DNA of 44,049 bases. Origin: Nostoc sp. JL33 (GTDB lineage: Bacteria; Cyanobacteriota; Cyanobacteriia; Cyanobacteriales; Nostocaceae). The position numbers and the translations under genes are program-made. The notes beneath the pieces were generated by a model. The model searched no databases and was not told the origin of the DNA. It saw nothing but the letters and a program-made list of their open reading frames with translations. Location of the stretch: assembly GCF_017114985.1 (NCBI RefSeq), contig NZ_JABXKP010000043.1, positions 59,024 through 103,072 on the forward strand, in the 5' to 3' direction. Below are positions 24,051 to 33,683 of the stretch, in pieces (position 1 is the stretch's first letter; the number at the start of each line of letters is the position of its first letter).

Positions 24051-24656
24051 CTATTTGAGATTCAGAAGTTGAAGCAGATTTTGAAGCTTGAAATTATTCC
24101 AATTCAAAGCTACTGAAGTTTCAATAGTTAAATTTCCTTGTTTAAGGTTAGTAATCAAAGCAGAACCATTTTCAAGACTAGAGAAAAGATCATCTAAAAG
24201 CTGCAATTGATTTCCAGGAAGAGTGTAGTAAACCTTATTATTTTCAATTTTAACCTCTTTTGGTAAAGCTCCATTGGGAAGTTTACCTCCCAAAAATGTT
24301 GCCCAACCTGCAATGAGGTAACGATAAACTATCGATTCAGTCTCAAATTGAGGGGGTTTCAATAAGCGAAGTTCCCCTTCAAGGCAATCTTTATGAAGAG
24401 TTATTTTCTCAGGAGTAAAATGTAATTGAACTTGAATTTTCTTGTACTCTATTGTCGCAATAAGCCCCTCCTCAGAGTGTGGTTCTAAGCTTTTTAATTG
24501 CTCAACTCTAGATTCGGCTTGTTGACAGAGAAGTAAAACCATTTTTCTTGTCAAAGTCAACTGTTTAGCGCCTGAGCTAAACATAATGTATTCTTCTAGA
24601 CTTCTTATTAGAAATTCTCTAGACTTCTGAAAGGTTGCTGTAATTTTTCCAAACAT
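24051..24656 (-). CDS. Hypothetical protein
   Basis: 201 residues, soluble, not recognised. N-terminal helices (MFGKITATFQKSREFLIRSLEEYIMFSSG), a central beta-like stretch (IEYKKIQVQLHFTPEKITLHKDCLEGELRL), and a Leu-rich helical end (NNFKLQNLLQLLNLK). The composition (Leu, Lys, Asn) and A/T-rich codons match nearby spacers, not the housekeeping genes. It stands alone, with dispersed repeats on both sides. Confidence 0.65.
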   Translation of the reverse strand: MFGKITATFQKSREFLIRSLEEYIMFSSGAKQLTLTRKMVLLLCQQAESRVEQLKSLEPHSEEGLIATIEYKKIQVQLHFTPEKITLHKDCLEGELRLLKPPQFETESIVYRYLIAGWATFLGGKLPNGALPKEVKIENNKVYYTLPGNQLQLLDDLFSSLENGSALITNLKQGNLTIETSVALNWNNFKLQNLLQLLNLK

Positions 24657-24785
24657 AATGCTCTGCGAGAAATATTTAGGTTTCCATTTATAAGTATTCC
24701 CGTATAATTCACTGGAATCATCATGTTCGGACGACGGTTTTTTGAAGTAGGCTTTCCAAACCTATACAAATTTGTCTTGTTATAT

Positions 24786-24908
24786 TAGACCTCTTGCAAA
24801 AGTCCCTAACACCCCAACCCCAGCCCCTCCCCGCAGGCGGGGAGGGGAGAATTTGACGTAAGTCAAAGGCGGGGTGGGGTTCTTTTTTTGATTTATGCAA
24901 GAAGTCTA
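24786..24908. mobile_element. 123-bp miniature inverted-repeat element
   Basis: Terminal inverted repeats tagacctcttgca (24,786-24,798) and tgcaagaagtcta (24,896-24,908), 12 of 13 matching. Inside are nested G/C-rich palindromes (cccctccccgc/gcggggagggg; ccccacccc-type) and a T7 run that could terminate transcription. No coding capacity; probably mobilised in trans. Confidence 0.6.
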
Positions 24909-24969
24909 TTGTTGACTTGTCAAATTACTAGACATCTCCAGAAATTAAATATGCGTTACCCATAACCCT

Positions 24970-25000
24970 TGTAGAGACGTAGCACTGCTACGTCTCTACA
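24970..25000. repeat. Perfect 31-nt palindrome of the GAGACG family
   Basis: tgtagagacgtagca, one base, and its exact complement: 15-bp arms. Same ends (TGTAGAGACG/CGTCTCTACA) as the elements at 185-219 and 10,261-10,323. It lies between two minus-strand genes, 101 bp after the ftn2 stop. Confidence 0.8.
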
Positions 25001-25100
25001 TTCTTTTTCACTCCTATGTCTACTGAATTGTTAAAGCCTTCCAAGGGAACGGTTCAGCGCGGCGGTAAGTCCTAGACATCGCCTAAAAATTCAAACTTAT

Positions 25101-27395
25101 CTAATTAACAACAGATATACTCTGAATACGCCATTTACCTCGTTGTCGAATCAAATCATACCGAACTCGCAAATTCTCCTCAGAAGAGTTTTCAAACTGA
25201 CCATTTTCATATAACTGCGTCGCTTCCTTAACCGTAGCTTCCACTGCGGCACGATCTGCAAATAAATCAATTTTCTCTACAGATTCCACCTTCAGGCTAT
25301 GGCGGTACTTATAGTAGCGGTTTTCTGACTTATACACTTCAGCAGTCTGCCGCGATTGAGACAAAGCTGAACCAGTTAAAATCTGCTCTAAATTATTAAT
25401 CTCATGATTGGGCCCTAAAGCTTCAGCTTTGATAGATAGCCAAGTCCGAATAACTTCTTCTGCCGTTGCATCTGTTAAAGGCGCTTCTAGTGATTGTAGT
25501 TTATTCTTTGGATCAGGAATAGATATTGGTGGTTGATTTATCTGTACAGACAACTGTGAACCGCGCAAAGATGGTGTAGGAAAAAATAGATTTTTTAACC
25601 ATCCAAAAGTTGTTGTGGCTAACACCCAGAAAACTAATATACTCACCAAAGAAATAAACACTCTCCATACCACCCGTGTTTTCCCTTCTATGCTGTTAGC
25701 AAAGGTTCGCCGCCGCCGGGGACGACGAGGATGAGGACGATTATTTGGTACACGCTCTCGGCTAGCAGATGGACTAGGTTTTCTTTGCCTACGCTTTTGG
25801 TTATGACCGGGTGCAGTAGTCTTACCTGAACCGTTCCAATGCTGATTAGTGCCTCTACTCATCCGTTCGGCAGTAGGAACCTCTGATTTTCCACTCTCAG
25901 ATGAATTCCATTTCAGTGGTGAGAAGTTTGAATATTCGGGTGTTTCTTTTGTTGGTGTTTCTGGCAAATCTAGGTCAGGTGTTCTGCTGTGATTAAATTG
26001 CCTTGAAGTCCTAGTTGAATTGTTGGGGAAAGGGGGATTATTTGTCTGGGGCTGGGGAAAATACTGGGGGTTCATTACAGCCCATTCATTAGTTGCTTCT
26101 GCATCCGTTGGCAGTGCTTCTAAATAAGCTTGCACCTGTTGGTTAGCAAAGTAATCTTTTAGGGAAGCTTGCTGGTTTGCTAAATCCCGAAAATGTGGAA
26201 ATACTTCGTGTTGCAACCACTGTTCTGCATATAGACACAGCCCTGGTAACAAATCTGGAGAGTCTTGAGATTTTTCCCGAATAAAAGCTAAAGCTTCGTA
26301 CTCCTGACTAAGTTCTAAAACACGAGTTGCTTCTTGGGTTTGTCCCAAGAGTAATGCACATAACGACTGTTCTAAATGTACATCTTGGCGCTTGCCCAGA
26401 CGCATGAGCATTTGCCTTGCTTGACGAATTAAAGCAGGTTGCCGTTGAGCAAATCCCCGTGCTATCAAGGCATAAACAGCTAAATAAGTGGCAACAGCAG
26501 AAGGACGTTTGCTTTGAGCTTCAAATAACTTGTGCTGCTCTGCGACTGTTAAGTGGTTGCGTAACTGCTGGATAAATCGCAGAAAGTCATCTATATTTAA
26601 ACCAGAGTCATCATTGCTCGTGCCATCAATGCCACCACGATCTTCTAAGAGGTTTTGCAATAATTCCAAGCCTTGGCGTCGTTCGGCAGTCTTTTCTTGA
26701 GGTAGTGCCAGCAACTCCAAAATTCGATATGGTCGTAATTTGTAAAGATCCGCCTGAATTTCTGCCTGTACACCGGAGAACAATCCTTCGCGTGCTAGCA
26801 GTTCTTGACCAGTTTCTAGGGATATGGCGGCATTTTCATAGTGACCTTGCTGCCACTGTTCGCGACCTAATTCTAGACAAGCAAGGGCAACAGTGAGAAC
26901 AATATCTGGATGTTCAGCACTTTCGTGTATTTCTTCGCCTGCTAAATTATTGCCTTTTCTTGTACTTTTAGCACCATTTTTATTTACCAGGTACGGACGA
27001 CCTAGTTTCAGTACAAGTTCGTATTCCCCCAACTCTTGCAAAATTAACAAAGCGCCAACTAATTCGTCTTGGGTAATTTCGATGCCCAGACTCTGGGTAT
27101 CACTACCCCTTTTGGTGCTTTCTGTGCGATTTTCCAGTGCTACTGGGGTAGCAGCAAGGTTATCAGGGTCATAGGCGTGGGCAAGATAAAGGTGATCGTA
27201 GGTACTGCGTTGTTTTGGATCTGATAAAACCACGTAAGCTTCTTCTATGAGTTGTTTACGAGAAGAAATTGCAGCCTGAGAATACTCACGTCGTGGCAAT
27301 TGTACAATGCGATCGCTATATGCCTGCCGCAATTGTTCATCACTTGCCGCTAACGGTAGTCCTAAAATTCGGTAGTAATCTAGCGGAATTCGCAC
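25101..27395 (-). CDS. ftn2: Cell division protein Ftn2/ZipN (ARC6 homologue)
   Basis: 764 residues. Tethers and stabilises FtsZ at the division site. A J-like domain covers about 1-75 (DYYRILGLPLAASDEQLRQAY ... EEAYVVLSDPKQRSTYDHLY); the HPD motif is replaced (LPRREY), as usual in ARC6 proteins. A long helical region runs to about 430, then a low-complexity Pro/Asn/Ser-rich linker with a basic patch (RRPRRRRTF) before the single membrane helix at about 577-598, and a C-terminal DUF4101 (IMS) domain at about 641-764. The order fits Ftn2 with N-terminus in the cytoplasm. Monocistronic. Confidence 0.92.
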   Translation of the reverse strand: MRIPLDYYRILGLPLAASDEQLRQAYSDRIVQLPRREYSQAAISSRKQLIEEAYVVLSDPKQRSTYDHLYLAHAYDPDNLAATPVALENRTESTKRGSDTQSLGIEITQDELVGALLILQELGEYELVLKLGRPYLVNKNGAKSTRKGNNLAGEEIHESAEHPDIVLTVALACLELGREQWQQGHYENAAISLETGQELLAREGLFSGVQAEIQADLYKLRPYRILELLALPQEKTAERRQGLELLQNLLEDRGGIDGTSNDDSGLNIDDFLRFIQQLRNHLTVAEQHKLFEAQSKRPSAVATYLAVYALIARGFAQRQPALIRQARQMLMRLGKRQDVHLEQSLCALLLGQTQEATRVLELSQEYEALAFIREKSQDSPDLLPGLCLYAEQWLQHEVFPHFRDLANQQASLKDYFANQQVQAYLEALPTDAEATNEWAVMNPQYFPQPQTNNPPFPNNSTRTSRQFNHSRTPDLDLPETPTKETPEYSNFSPLKWNSSESGKSEVPTAERMSRGTNQHWNGSGKTTAPGHNQKRRQRKPSPSASRERVPNNRPHPRRPRRRRTFANSIEGKTRVVWRVFISLVSILVFWVLATTTFGWLKNLFFPTPSLRGSQLSVQINQPPISIPDPKNKLQSLEAPLTDATAEEVIRTWLSIKAEALGPNHEINNLEQILTGSALSQSRQTAEVYKSENRYYKYRHSLKVESVEKIDLFADRAAVEATVKEATQLYENGQFENSSEENLRVRYDLIRQRGKWRIQSISVVN

Positions 27396-28234
27396 AGCCT
27401 ACTTCCCCTGCACCGTGATCAACATAATTCACCTAGAGCTTTCCAGTCCTGTAAAACCGTGCCATAATAATGCCGTGTAGAATTTACTCTACAAGTGTAT
27501 ATTGCAACAACTTGTTTTGTACCTTCCCGAAATTTTGAGTCACATTCTAGTACTAATTTTTTGCTTTCGCCTAGAAAGCCTCAATTTTTTGTCTTAATTC
27601 TTAGTATTTTTGTTTAACACGACTATTATCAGCCTTCGATACCACAAACCACAACTACCGCTTTTAGTAACGGCATCATAATATTTTGTGGTTACAAGAA
27701 TTTATTGATGATTGATTTTTTCCGCACTTTCCCAGTCGGCGGTCACTAAAATACCACTATTGGGGGTTGACTCTGATAACAGGAGAAAAAGATCATATCA
27801 TAATTAACCTTTAATTACAATTACTTATTTGGGTATAGATACTTTTGCATCCTTTTCTTAAATTGTTAATGGATATGCAGAAAGCAGTCTATGTTGATTG
27901 CTAGTCTATGAAGGGGAATAGTGAGAGATAAAAACTCAAAACGGCAAATGCCGTTAGAGTCAAATCCTCACGGGGCATGGGCTGAAAAGTTAAAAATCAA
28001 AAATTAAAAATTCAGCTATACCCTAAGACCCTTTTTTGGTGCATAAATAAAGTTTGATTGTTGAGTCTTACAAACGCTAGCCTGTTAAAAGCTGAGTTAT
28101 TATCAGACCAACTTATTTAAGGAACACGCGATCGCTGGTAGACAAAAGCAATAAACCCAAGCGGTGTTGTACCAAGAAAATTAAACTGCCTACAAAAGGT
28201 GGGTGGCTGCGCGGGTTCTTCCTTGAGCAGAATA
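27396..28234. other. Long spacer upstream of pdhA
   Basis: No coding region seen. A/T-rich, with a small palindrome acggca-aa-tgccgt near 27,940 and a HIP1 site at 28,128. It separates two divergent genes, ftn2 and pdhA, so both promoters lie here or just downstream. The part nearer pdhA (28,130-28,412) is richer in G+C and hairpins and is listed separately. Confidence 0.45.
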
Positions 28235-28412
28235 AAGGTCGCAAGGCCAGAAACGCTCTTTAAAACTCAGACCTGATTTGGTTCCGGGTATTCAGCAATG
28301 AATACACAAGGGCAAAGCAACGGCGAATGAGAGGCGTACTTCTACGGAGAAGCAAGCTACGCGTAGCGTCTCTGAAACAGAAGCCTACACTAATACTTCG
28401 TATATAGTGTAG
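28235..28412 (+). ncRNA. Candidate structured leader RNA of pdhA
   Basis: Three hairpins in a row: ggtc-gcaa-ggcc (28,239-28,250), gtattca-gcaa-tgaatac (28,288-28,305) and ctacacta-atac-ttc-gtat-a-tagtgtag (28,385-28,412, 12-bp stem with one bulge). The first two end in GCAA tetraloops of the GNRA class. The third ends 50 bp before the pdhA start. A dispersed repeat (about 28,338-28,378) lies between. This could be a structured 5' leader or a separate small RNA; no known riboswitch is recognised. Confidence 0.3.
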
Positions 28413-28462
28413 CTACTTCACAAGCGTAACTTTAAGTTATACAACAGGAATACTCAAAAATA

Positions 28463-29497
28463 ATGGTTCAAGAGCGTACTTTACCCACATTTAATCCTGC
28501 TACTACGCATATTACTAAGGAAGAAGGGTTACGGTTGTATGAGGACATGGTATTAGGGCGCTTGTTTGAAGACAAATGCGCTGAAATGTACTACAGGGGC
28601 AAAATGTTTGGTTTTGTCCATTTGTACAACGGTCAAGAAGCCGTTTGCAGTGGTGTTGTGCAGTCAATGCGACCGGGTGAAGATTTCGTTTGTAGTACCT
28701 ACCGCGACCACGTTCATGCTCTGAGTGCGGGAGTACCAGCAAAAGAGGTAATGGCAGAATTATTTGGCAAAGCCACAGGTTGCAGCAAAGGGCGCGGTGG
28801 TTCCATGCATATGTTTTCTGCCGAACATCGCTTGCTGGGTGGCTACGCTTTTGTGGCTGAGGGAATTCCTGTAGCAGCTGGAGCGGCTTTTCAAAGCAAA
28901 TACCGCCGCGAAGTGCTGGGAGATCAAAATGCTGACCAAGTGACAGCTTGCTTTTTTGGCGACGGTGCAGCTAATAACGGTCAGTTTTTCGAGACACTAA
29001 ATATGGCAGCCCTATGGAAACTACCAATTCTGTTTGTAGTCGAAAATAATAAGTGGGCCATTGGGATGTCTCACGAACGAGCCACTTCCCAGCCAGAGAT
29101 TTATAAAAAAGCCAGTGTATTTAACATGGTGGGCGTGGAAGTAGATGGTATGGATGTACTAGCAGTCCGAGCCGTAGCCCAAGAAGCTGTAGCCCGTGCC
29201 CGTGCAGGTGAAGGCCCAACATTAATTGAGGCGCTTACCTACCGCTTCCGGGGTCACTCCTTGGCAGACCCTGATGAAATGCGAAGCAAAGCGGAGAAAG
29301 AATTTTGGTTCGCCCGTGACCCAATTAAGAAGTTGGCAGCTTATTTGCTAGAGCAAAACCTGGCGGATGAGGGAGAAATCAAAGCAATTGATCGTAAAAT
29401 TCAGGATGTAATCGACGAGGCCGTTCAGTTCGCCGAAAGCAGCCCAGAACCAGACCCCAGCGAGTTATATCGTTTTGTGTTTGCAGAAGACGAATAA
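28463..29497 (+). CDS. pdhA: Pyruvate dehydrogenase E1 component, alpha subunit
   Basis: 344 residues. With PdhB it forms the thiamine-diphosphate E1 that decarboxylates pyruvate and passes acetyl to the E2 lipoyl domain. Seen: [17 protein letters not shown] (45-60), [14 protein letters not shown] (78-91), [11 protein letters not shown] (109-119) and the thiamine diphosphate motif GDGAANNG ... VVENN (166-196). Length is normal for the plastid/cyanobacterial type. The beta subunit gene is not adjacent. The stop is followed at once by a gggaatagg-type heptamer repeat. Confidence 0.96.
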   Translation: MVQERTLPTFNPATTHITKEEGLRLYEDMVLGRLFEDKCAEMYYRGKMFGFVHLYNGQEAVCSGVVQSMRPGEDFVCSTYRDHVHALSAGVPAKEVMAELFGKATGCSKGRGGSMHMFSAEHRLLGGYAFVAEGIPVAAGAAFQSKYRREVLGDQNADQVTACFFGDGAANNGQFFETLNMAALWKLPILFVVENNKWAIGMSHERATSQPEIYKKASVFNMVGVEVDGMDVLAVRAVAQEAVARARAGEGPTLIEALTYRFRGHSLADPDEMRSKAEKEFWFARDPIKKLAAYLLEQNLADEGEIKAIDRKIQDVIDEAVQFAESSPEPDPSELYRFVFAEDE

Positions 29498-29503
29498 ATT
29501 TTG

Positions 29504-29542
29504 GGGAACGGGGAATGGGGAGTAGGGAATAGGGAGTGGCGA
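29504..29542. repeat. STRR-like (ggggaat)n repeat after pdhA
   Basis: Degenerate heptamers: ggggaac, ggggaat, ggggagt, agggaat, agggagt. Directly after, 29,550-29,605 repeats cccaatgccc/gccctgtttg. Apparent reading frames here, including a 5' extension of the next gene, come from repeats. Confidence 0.8.
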
Positions 29543-29619
29543 TTTAGAATATGCCCAAGTGCCCAATGCCCTGTTTGGCCCATGCCCTGTTTGCCCAATG
29601 CCCAATTAGGACTAAACTT

Positions 29620-30489
29620 GTGTTTACTATTGCAGTTCAACAGCAACAATACAAAACCTACATCCTTTCAGATGAAACCGTTGGTTCTCAACTGGAAGTT
29701 GTCCCAGAACGTGGTGGTATCATCACTCGCTGGCGTATACAGGGGAAAGAAATTTTCTATTTGGACACTGAGCGCTTTGCTAATCCTGATTTGAGCGTCA
29801 GAGGTGGGAATCCTATTTTATTTCCCATCTGCGGCAATATACCGGATAATACTTATACTCATAATGGACAGCAGTATACTCTCAAACAACACGGTTTTGC
29901 GCGTGATTTACCGTGGGAAGTAACTGACCAAGTAACTGAAGATAAAGCTAGCCTCACCCTCGTCCTCAACAGCAACGAGCAAACACGGGCTGTTTATCCT
30001 TTTGACTTTCAAGTGCTGTTCACTTACGAACTGCAAGGTAATATTTTAGAAATTCGCCAGCAGTATAAAAATCTTTCATCCACATCACTGCCCTTTTCTA
30101 CGGGTTTCCATCCTTATTTTCTGACGGATGATAAAACTGGGCTAAAGTTTGAAATTCCTTCCCAACAGTATCAAGATCAAATAACCAAGGAAATTCACCC
30201 CTTTGATGGTAATTTTGACTTTAACCGCGACGAAATTGACGTTGCCTTTAAGCAGCTAACCAGTCAATCCGCCTCTGTGACAGATAACAGCCGCAAGTTA
30301 AAACTGACTCTCGATTATGGGAATAAATATCCGATTTTAGTGTTTTGGACGCTCAAAGGCAAAGATTTCTACTGTCTAGAACCGTGGAGCGCTGCCCGCA
30401 ATTCCTTGAACACTGGTGAACATCTAACTGTGTTAGAACCAGGAAGCAGCTACACGGCATCTGTGCGGTTAACGGCAGATTTTTTCTAA
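29620..30489 (+). CDS. Aldose 1-epimerase (GalM)-like protein
   Basis: About 289 residues, galactose-mutarotase fold. Seen: SQLEVVPERGGIITRWRIQGKEIFYLD, GGNPILFPICGNI, and HGFARDLPWEV with the conserved His; a later YDFQVLFTYEL-like strand and GFHPYF with another family His; the end has FWTLKGKDFYCLEPW. The sugar or sugar-phosphate substrate is not known; the short cyanobacterial form may act on hexose-6-phosphates. The GTG at 29,620 is chosen because upstream codons are coded by a repeat, and MFTIAVQQQQYKTY is a sensible start. Confidence 0.85.
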   Translation: MFTIAVQQQQYKTYILSDETVGSQLEVVPERGGIITRWRIQGKEIFYLDTERFANPDLSVRGGNPILFPICGNIPDNTYTHNGQQYTLKQHGFARDLPWEVTDQVTEDKASLTLVLNSNEQTRAVYPFDFQVLFTYELQGNILEIRQQYKNLSSTSLPFSTGFHPYFLTDDKTGLKFEIPSQQYQDQITKEIHPFDGNFDFNRDEIDVAFKQLTSQSASVTDNSRKLKLTLDYGNKYPILVFWTLKGKDFYCLEPWSAARNSLNTGEHLTVLEPGSSYTASVRLTADFF

Positions 30490-30550
30490 AGCCCTTTACA
30501 AATCTACAGATGTCTATGCTATGATGGCAAAGTTGCGAAATGCAAAGAAA

Positions 30551-30622
30551 GGGTCGCTAACTCAACGGTAGAGTACTCGGCTTTTAACCGATTAGTTCCG
30601 GGTTCGAATCCCGGGCGACCCA
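30551..30622 (+). tRNA. tRNA-Lys (anticodon TTT)
   Basis: Cloverleaf by eye: acceptor gggtcgc/gcgaccc, D-stem actc/gagt, anticodon loop cttttaa with ttt, T-arm ccggg-ttcgaat-cccgg, discriminator A. CCA is not encoded. The outermost anticodon-stem pair (C-T) is mismatched; the other four pair. Confidence 0.95.
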
Positions 30623-30835
30623 TATTGAAGGAAAACATGATTGCTTAGTCTTTAAGGACTTCCAGCTAAAAAAACATCCCATCGTAGGGGGAGCTTTCTA
30701 GGTTATGCTAACTAGGAATACACACTTCGCTATCGTCTTATCCGTTCCTAGAGGACTGATTAATATCAGTATAATTGCTTGATCTGATAGGGTGCGTTAC
30801 GAATAATGAAAGCTAACGTACCTTCTTAAGTGTCT

Positions 30836-30866
30836 GTGCGATGCCTACGACGGGCTACGCCGGAGC
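30836..30866. repeat. 31-bp dispersed repeat, copy 1
   Basis: Begins gtgcgatgcctacgacgggc and ends tacgccggagc. One base different from the copy at 30,945-30,975. A related, inverted piece lies inside the partial gene copy at 5028-5053. The region 30,623-31,337 has no gene. Confidence 0.85.
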
Positions 30867-30944
30867 GTCTTTGTTGAGCATTTGAATTGAGACAGCTTTG
30901 AATATTTGATGTTCTCCCCGACCCGCTCTTTTTGATTGAAGTCA

Positions 30945-30975
30945 GTGCGATGTCTACGACGGGCTACGCCGGAGC
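30945..30975. repeat. 31-bp dispersed repeat, copy 2
   Basis: Begins gtgcgatgtctacgacgggc and ends tacgccggagc, 109 bp after copy 1 in the same orientation. Followed by a HIP1 overlap (gcgatcgcgatcgc) at about 31,013-31,026. Confidence 0.85.
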
Positions 30976-31358
30976 TTTTTATTAGAATTAAAATTTTGCA
31001 GATGGTTTGAGTGCGATCGCGATCGCGTCTGGCAGAAAAGCGTTCTGTAGGAATCGCTATCTTAGCCATTAATTGAGCCAACGCACTTAAGCAAATACCT
31101 CAACTAAATTTTATCCACTACTTGACTTTTTTTTGCAGAAAGTGCGGTGGCGTAACCCCCTATCGTAGGCGATCGCTCTAAATTAGCCATCTGGGATACA
31201 GAGCTACCAAAGCCTTTAAACCTAGGGTAGGTTACCATACAGTAGAATAGATGAAGTATAGGACATATTATTTATAGTAACTATGGCGTAAACTTTTTCA
31301 ACATAGACACACGACACTAGTTATAATTTCCTATAAGTTGAAAAAACTCTTAAGATTT

Positions 31359-31375
31359 AGCGTAATAATTACGCT
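31359..31375. promoter_or_regulatory. Palindrome in the fbaA promoter/leader
   Basis: agcgtaat-a-attacgct, 8-bp perfect arms, 44 bp before the fbaA start. A possible -35 (ttgaaa, 31,338) lies upstream and taataat inside the palindrome could be the -10, although the spacing (about 20 bp) is long. A regulator site covering the promoter is possible. Confidence 0.35.
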
Positions 31376-31419
31376 TCTCTGACACCGACTAGCTGACAAC
31401 CACATTAGGAGGACTATCT

Positions 31420-32499
31420 ATGGCGCTTGTACCACTGCGGCTGCTGTTGGATCACGCAGCTGAAAACGGTTACGGCATCCCAGCTTTCAACGTTAATAAT
31501 TTGGAGCAGATTCAGGCGATCATGAAGGCTGCTGTCGAGACAGATAGCCCCGTAATTTTGCAAGCTTCACGCGGCGCTCGTAATTATGCAGGAGAAAACT
31601 TTCTCCGCCACCTGATTTTGGCAGCCGTAGAAACCTATCCTCAGATTCCCATTGTCATGCATCAAGATCATGGTAATGCTCCTTCTACTTGCTACTCAGC
31701 AATGAAGAACAACTTCACGAGCGTGATGATGGATGGTTCTTTAGAAGCTGATGCTAAGACCCCCGCTAGCTTCGAGTACAACGTCAATGTTACCCGCGAA
31801 GTTGTAAACGTAGCTCATGCTTTGGGTGTCAGCGTTGAAGGTGAACTCGGTTGTTTGGGTTCTCTAGAAACTGGTGCTGGCGAAGCTGAAGATGGTCACG
31901 GGTTTGAGGGCACACTCGACCACTCTCAACTGCTAACTGACCCCGATGAAGCTGTTGACTTTGTAGAAGCAACCCAAGTAGATGCTTTGGCTGTTGCCAT
32001 TGGCACAAGCCACGGTGCTTACAAGTTTACCCGCAAGCCGACTGGGGAAATTTTGGCCATCAGCCGCATTGAAGAAATTCACCGCCGTCTGCCTAACACC
32101 CACTTGGTAATGCACGGTTCTTCTTCTGTACCTGAAGATTTGCTTGCACTGATTAACCAGTATGGTGGTGCAATTCCTGAAACCTACGGCGTACCTGTAG
32201 AAGAAATTCAAAAAGGCATCAAGAGCGGTGTACGTAAGGTAAATATTGACACCGATAACCGTTTGGCTATTACGGCTGCTGTACGTGAAGCTTTGGCTAA
32301 AAAACCAGAGGAGTTTGACCCCCGTCACTTCCTCAAGCCTTCGATTACATATATGCAGAAGGTTTGTGCTGAACGCTATCAGCAATTTGGCACGGCTGGC
32401 AATGCAAGCAAGATTAAGCAAGTTTCTTTGGAAGATTTTGCTGCTAAGTATGCTAAAGGTGAACTCAGCGTTGTTACCAAGGCAGCTGCTAAAGTTTAA
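31420..32499 (+). CDS. fbaA: Class II fructose-bisphosphate aldolase
   Basis: 359 residues. Zinc-dependent aldolase for fructose-1,6- and sedoheptulose-1,7-bisphosphate in the Calvin cycle and glycolysis. Seen: [10 protein letters not shown] (21-30), the metal/catalytic segment MHQDHG (80-85), VMMDGSL (102-108), a glutamate-containing EGELGCLG stretch, GTSHGAYKF with a zinc His, and [10 protein letters not shown] with the third His. Length fits the class IIB cyanobacterial enzyme. A strong ribosome-binding site (aggagg) lies 8 bp before the ATG. Terminator at 32,571. Confidence 0.97.
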   Translation: MALVPLRLLLDHAAENGYGIPAFNVNNLEQIQAIMKAAVETDSPVILQASRGARNYAGENFLRHLILAAVETYPQIPIVMHQDHGNAPSTCYSAMKNNFTSVMMDGSLEADAKTPASFEYNVNVTREVVNVAHALGVSVEGELGCLGSLETGAGEAEDGHGFEGTLDHSQLLTDPDEAVDFVEATQVDALAVAIGTSHGAYKFTRKPTGEILAISRIEEIHRRLPNTHLVMHGSSSVPEDLLALINQYGGAIPETYGVPVEEIQKGIKSGVRKVNIDTDNRLAITAAVREALAKKPEEFDPRHFLKPSITYMQKVCAERYQQFGTAGNASKIKQVSLEDFAAKYAKGELSVVTKAAAKV

Positions 32500-32570
32500 T
32501 TTTTACACAAATAAATAGGGGCACACTACTGCTATGCTCCTAAAAGACTGAGGATTCTCATATTGGCATA

Positions 32571-32599
32571 AACCGGGTGGTTACCCGGTTTTTTGTTTT
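32571..32599 (+). terminator. Rho-independent terminator of fbaA
   Basis: aaccgggt, loop ggtt, acccggtt, then ttttgtttt. 72 bp after the stop codon; 8-bp perfect stem with T-run. It also faces the end of the convergent nitrilase-family gene. Confidence 0.9.
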
Positions 32600-32660
32600 A
32601 TTGGCAGATAATGGGCATTAACTTATTCTCCTCTGCCCTTCTTTGCTTTGTTTCTAGCGC

Positions 32661-33473
32661 CTAGAATACCCGATGTTGTAAAGAAGGCATTTGACGGCGG
32701 ACTTGTTCGAGTCGAGTAGGCTTGATTTCTGCGATCGCAATTCCGGGTTTTTCTCCAGCATCGGCTAAAATTACGCCCCAAGGGTCGATAATAACGGCGT
32801 GGCCGTGGGTTAGACGGCGGGCGTAGTTATTGCCTGTTTGGGCAGGAGCAATGACGTAGGCGGTATTTTCGATGGCTCTGGCTTGTAGTAGTACTTGCCA
32901 GTGGTCTTTGCCAGTAAAGGCGGTAAAGGCGGCGGGAATAAACATAACATCAGCTCCCTTATCTGCCAGATGACGGTACAGTTCAGGGAACCGGACATCA
33001 TAACAAATAGATAGTCCTAAATTACCAAGTTTTTCTGAGGAATACACGGGCGGTAATTGTGTACCAGCAACCACAGTGCTGGATTCCCGATAAGTATTGC
33101 CGTCGGGGACATCAACATCAAATAGGTGTACTTTGTAGTAGCGGGCAAGTTCTTCACCGTTTGGGTCGATGAGTAGAGTGGTGTTATAAACTTTGCCTGT
33201 ATTGTCTACCGGAAGTGGAAAGCTGCCGCCCAAAATGGTAATTTGAAAGCGTTGAGCCATTTTTTTAAGAAATTTTTCACTTTCAACAGCGATCGCATCG
33301 CCTTGGGCGAGTTTGTCTTTTTCTTCTCCCATATAGGAAAAGTTTTCTGGCAAACCTACCAATTCAGCACCTTGACGCACGGCAAGCTCGATTAATTCTT
33401 CTGCCTGTGCCAAATTTTTCTGTAGATCGGGCACACTGGTCAATTGAATTGCGGCGGCTAAATAAGACTTCAT
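32661..33473 (-). CDS. Nitrilase-superfamily carbon-nitrogen hydrolase
   Basis: 270 residues. The catalytic triad is visible: E43 (GLPENFSYMG), K114 (RYYKVHLFDVD) and C157 (LSICYDVRFPELYR). The YDVRFPELYR and HLFDVD motifs place it in the Nit1/Nit2 (omega-amidase or deaminated-glutathione amidase) branch, not in true nitrilases. Probably a cytosolic repair amidase; the precise substrate cannot be told from sequence. Monocistronic, convergent with fbaA. Confidence 0.9.
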   Translation of the reverse strand: MKSYLAAAIQLTSVPDLQKNLAQAEELIELAVRQGAELVGLPENFSYMGEEKDKLAQGDAIAVESEKFLKKMAQRFQITILGGSFPLPVDNTGKVYNTTLLIDPNGEELARYYKVHLFDVDVPDGNTYRESSTVVAGTQLPPVYSSEKLGNLGLSICYDVRFPELYRHLADKGADVMFIPAAFTAFTGKDHWQVLLQARAIENTAYVIAPAQTGNNYARRLTHGHAVIIDPWGVILADAGEKPGIAIAEIKPTRLEQVRRQMPSLQHRVF

Positions 33474-33683
33474 AGATTCAACAACGAATAGTTGATTTAT
33501 GGAAGATAGATTATCAAAATATATCGTTACTTCAACATCTGTGGAACTTAATTAGAAATGCGTCAGCGTTGCTTTTCTTTAACATACTTGTTTGATTACT
33601 GATTTTAATCTTCCTCTGGGTTCTAGCAAACTGAGCTAGATAAGGATTAGGTTGTGATCAAACCTTGATAAAAGCTGTCTACT

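Noticed and set aside
28235..28412. tmRNA, 6S RNA or RNase P RNA
   Set aside because: None of the conserved sequences of these RNAs is seen; there is no tRNA-like end.
30845..31081. Minus-strand open frame of 78 codons
   Set aside because: It is made up of the two 31-bp dispersed repeats and HIP1 runs and resembles no protein.
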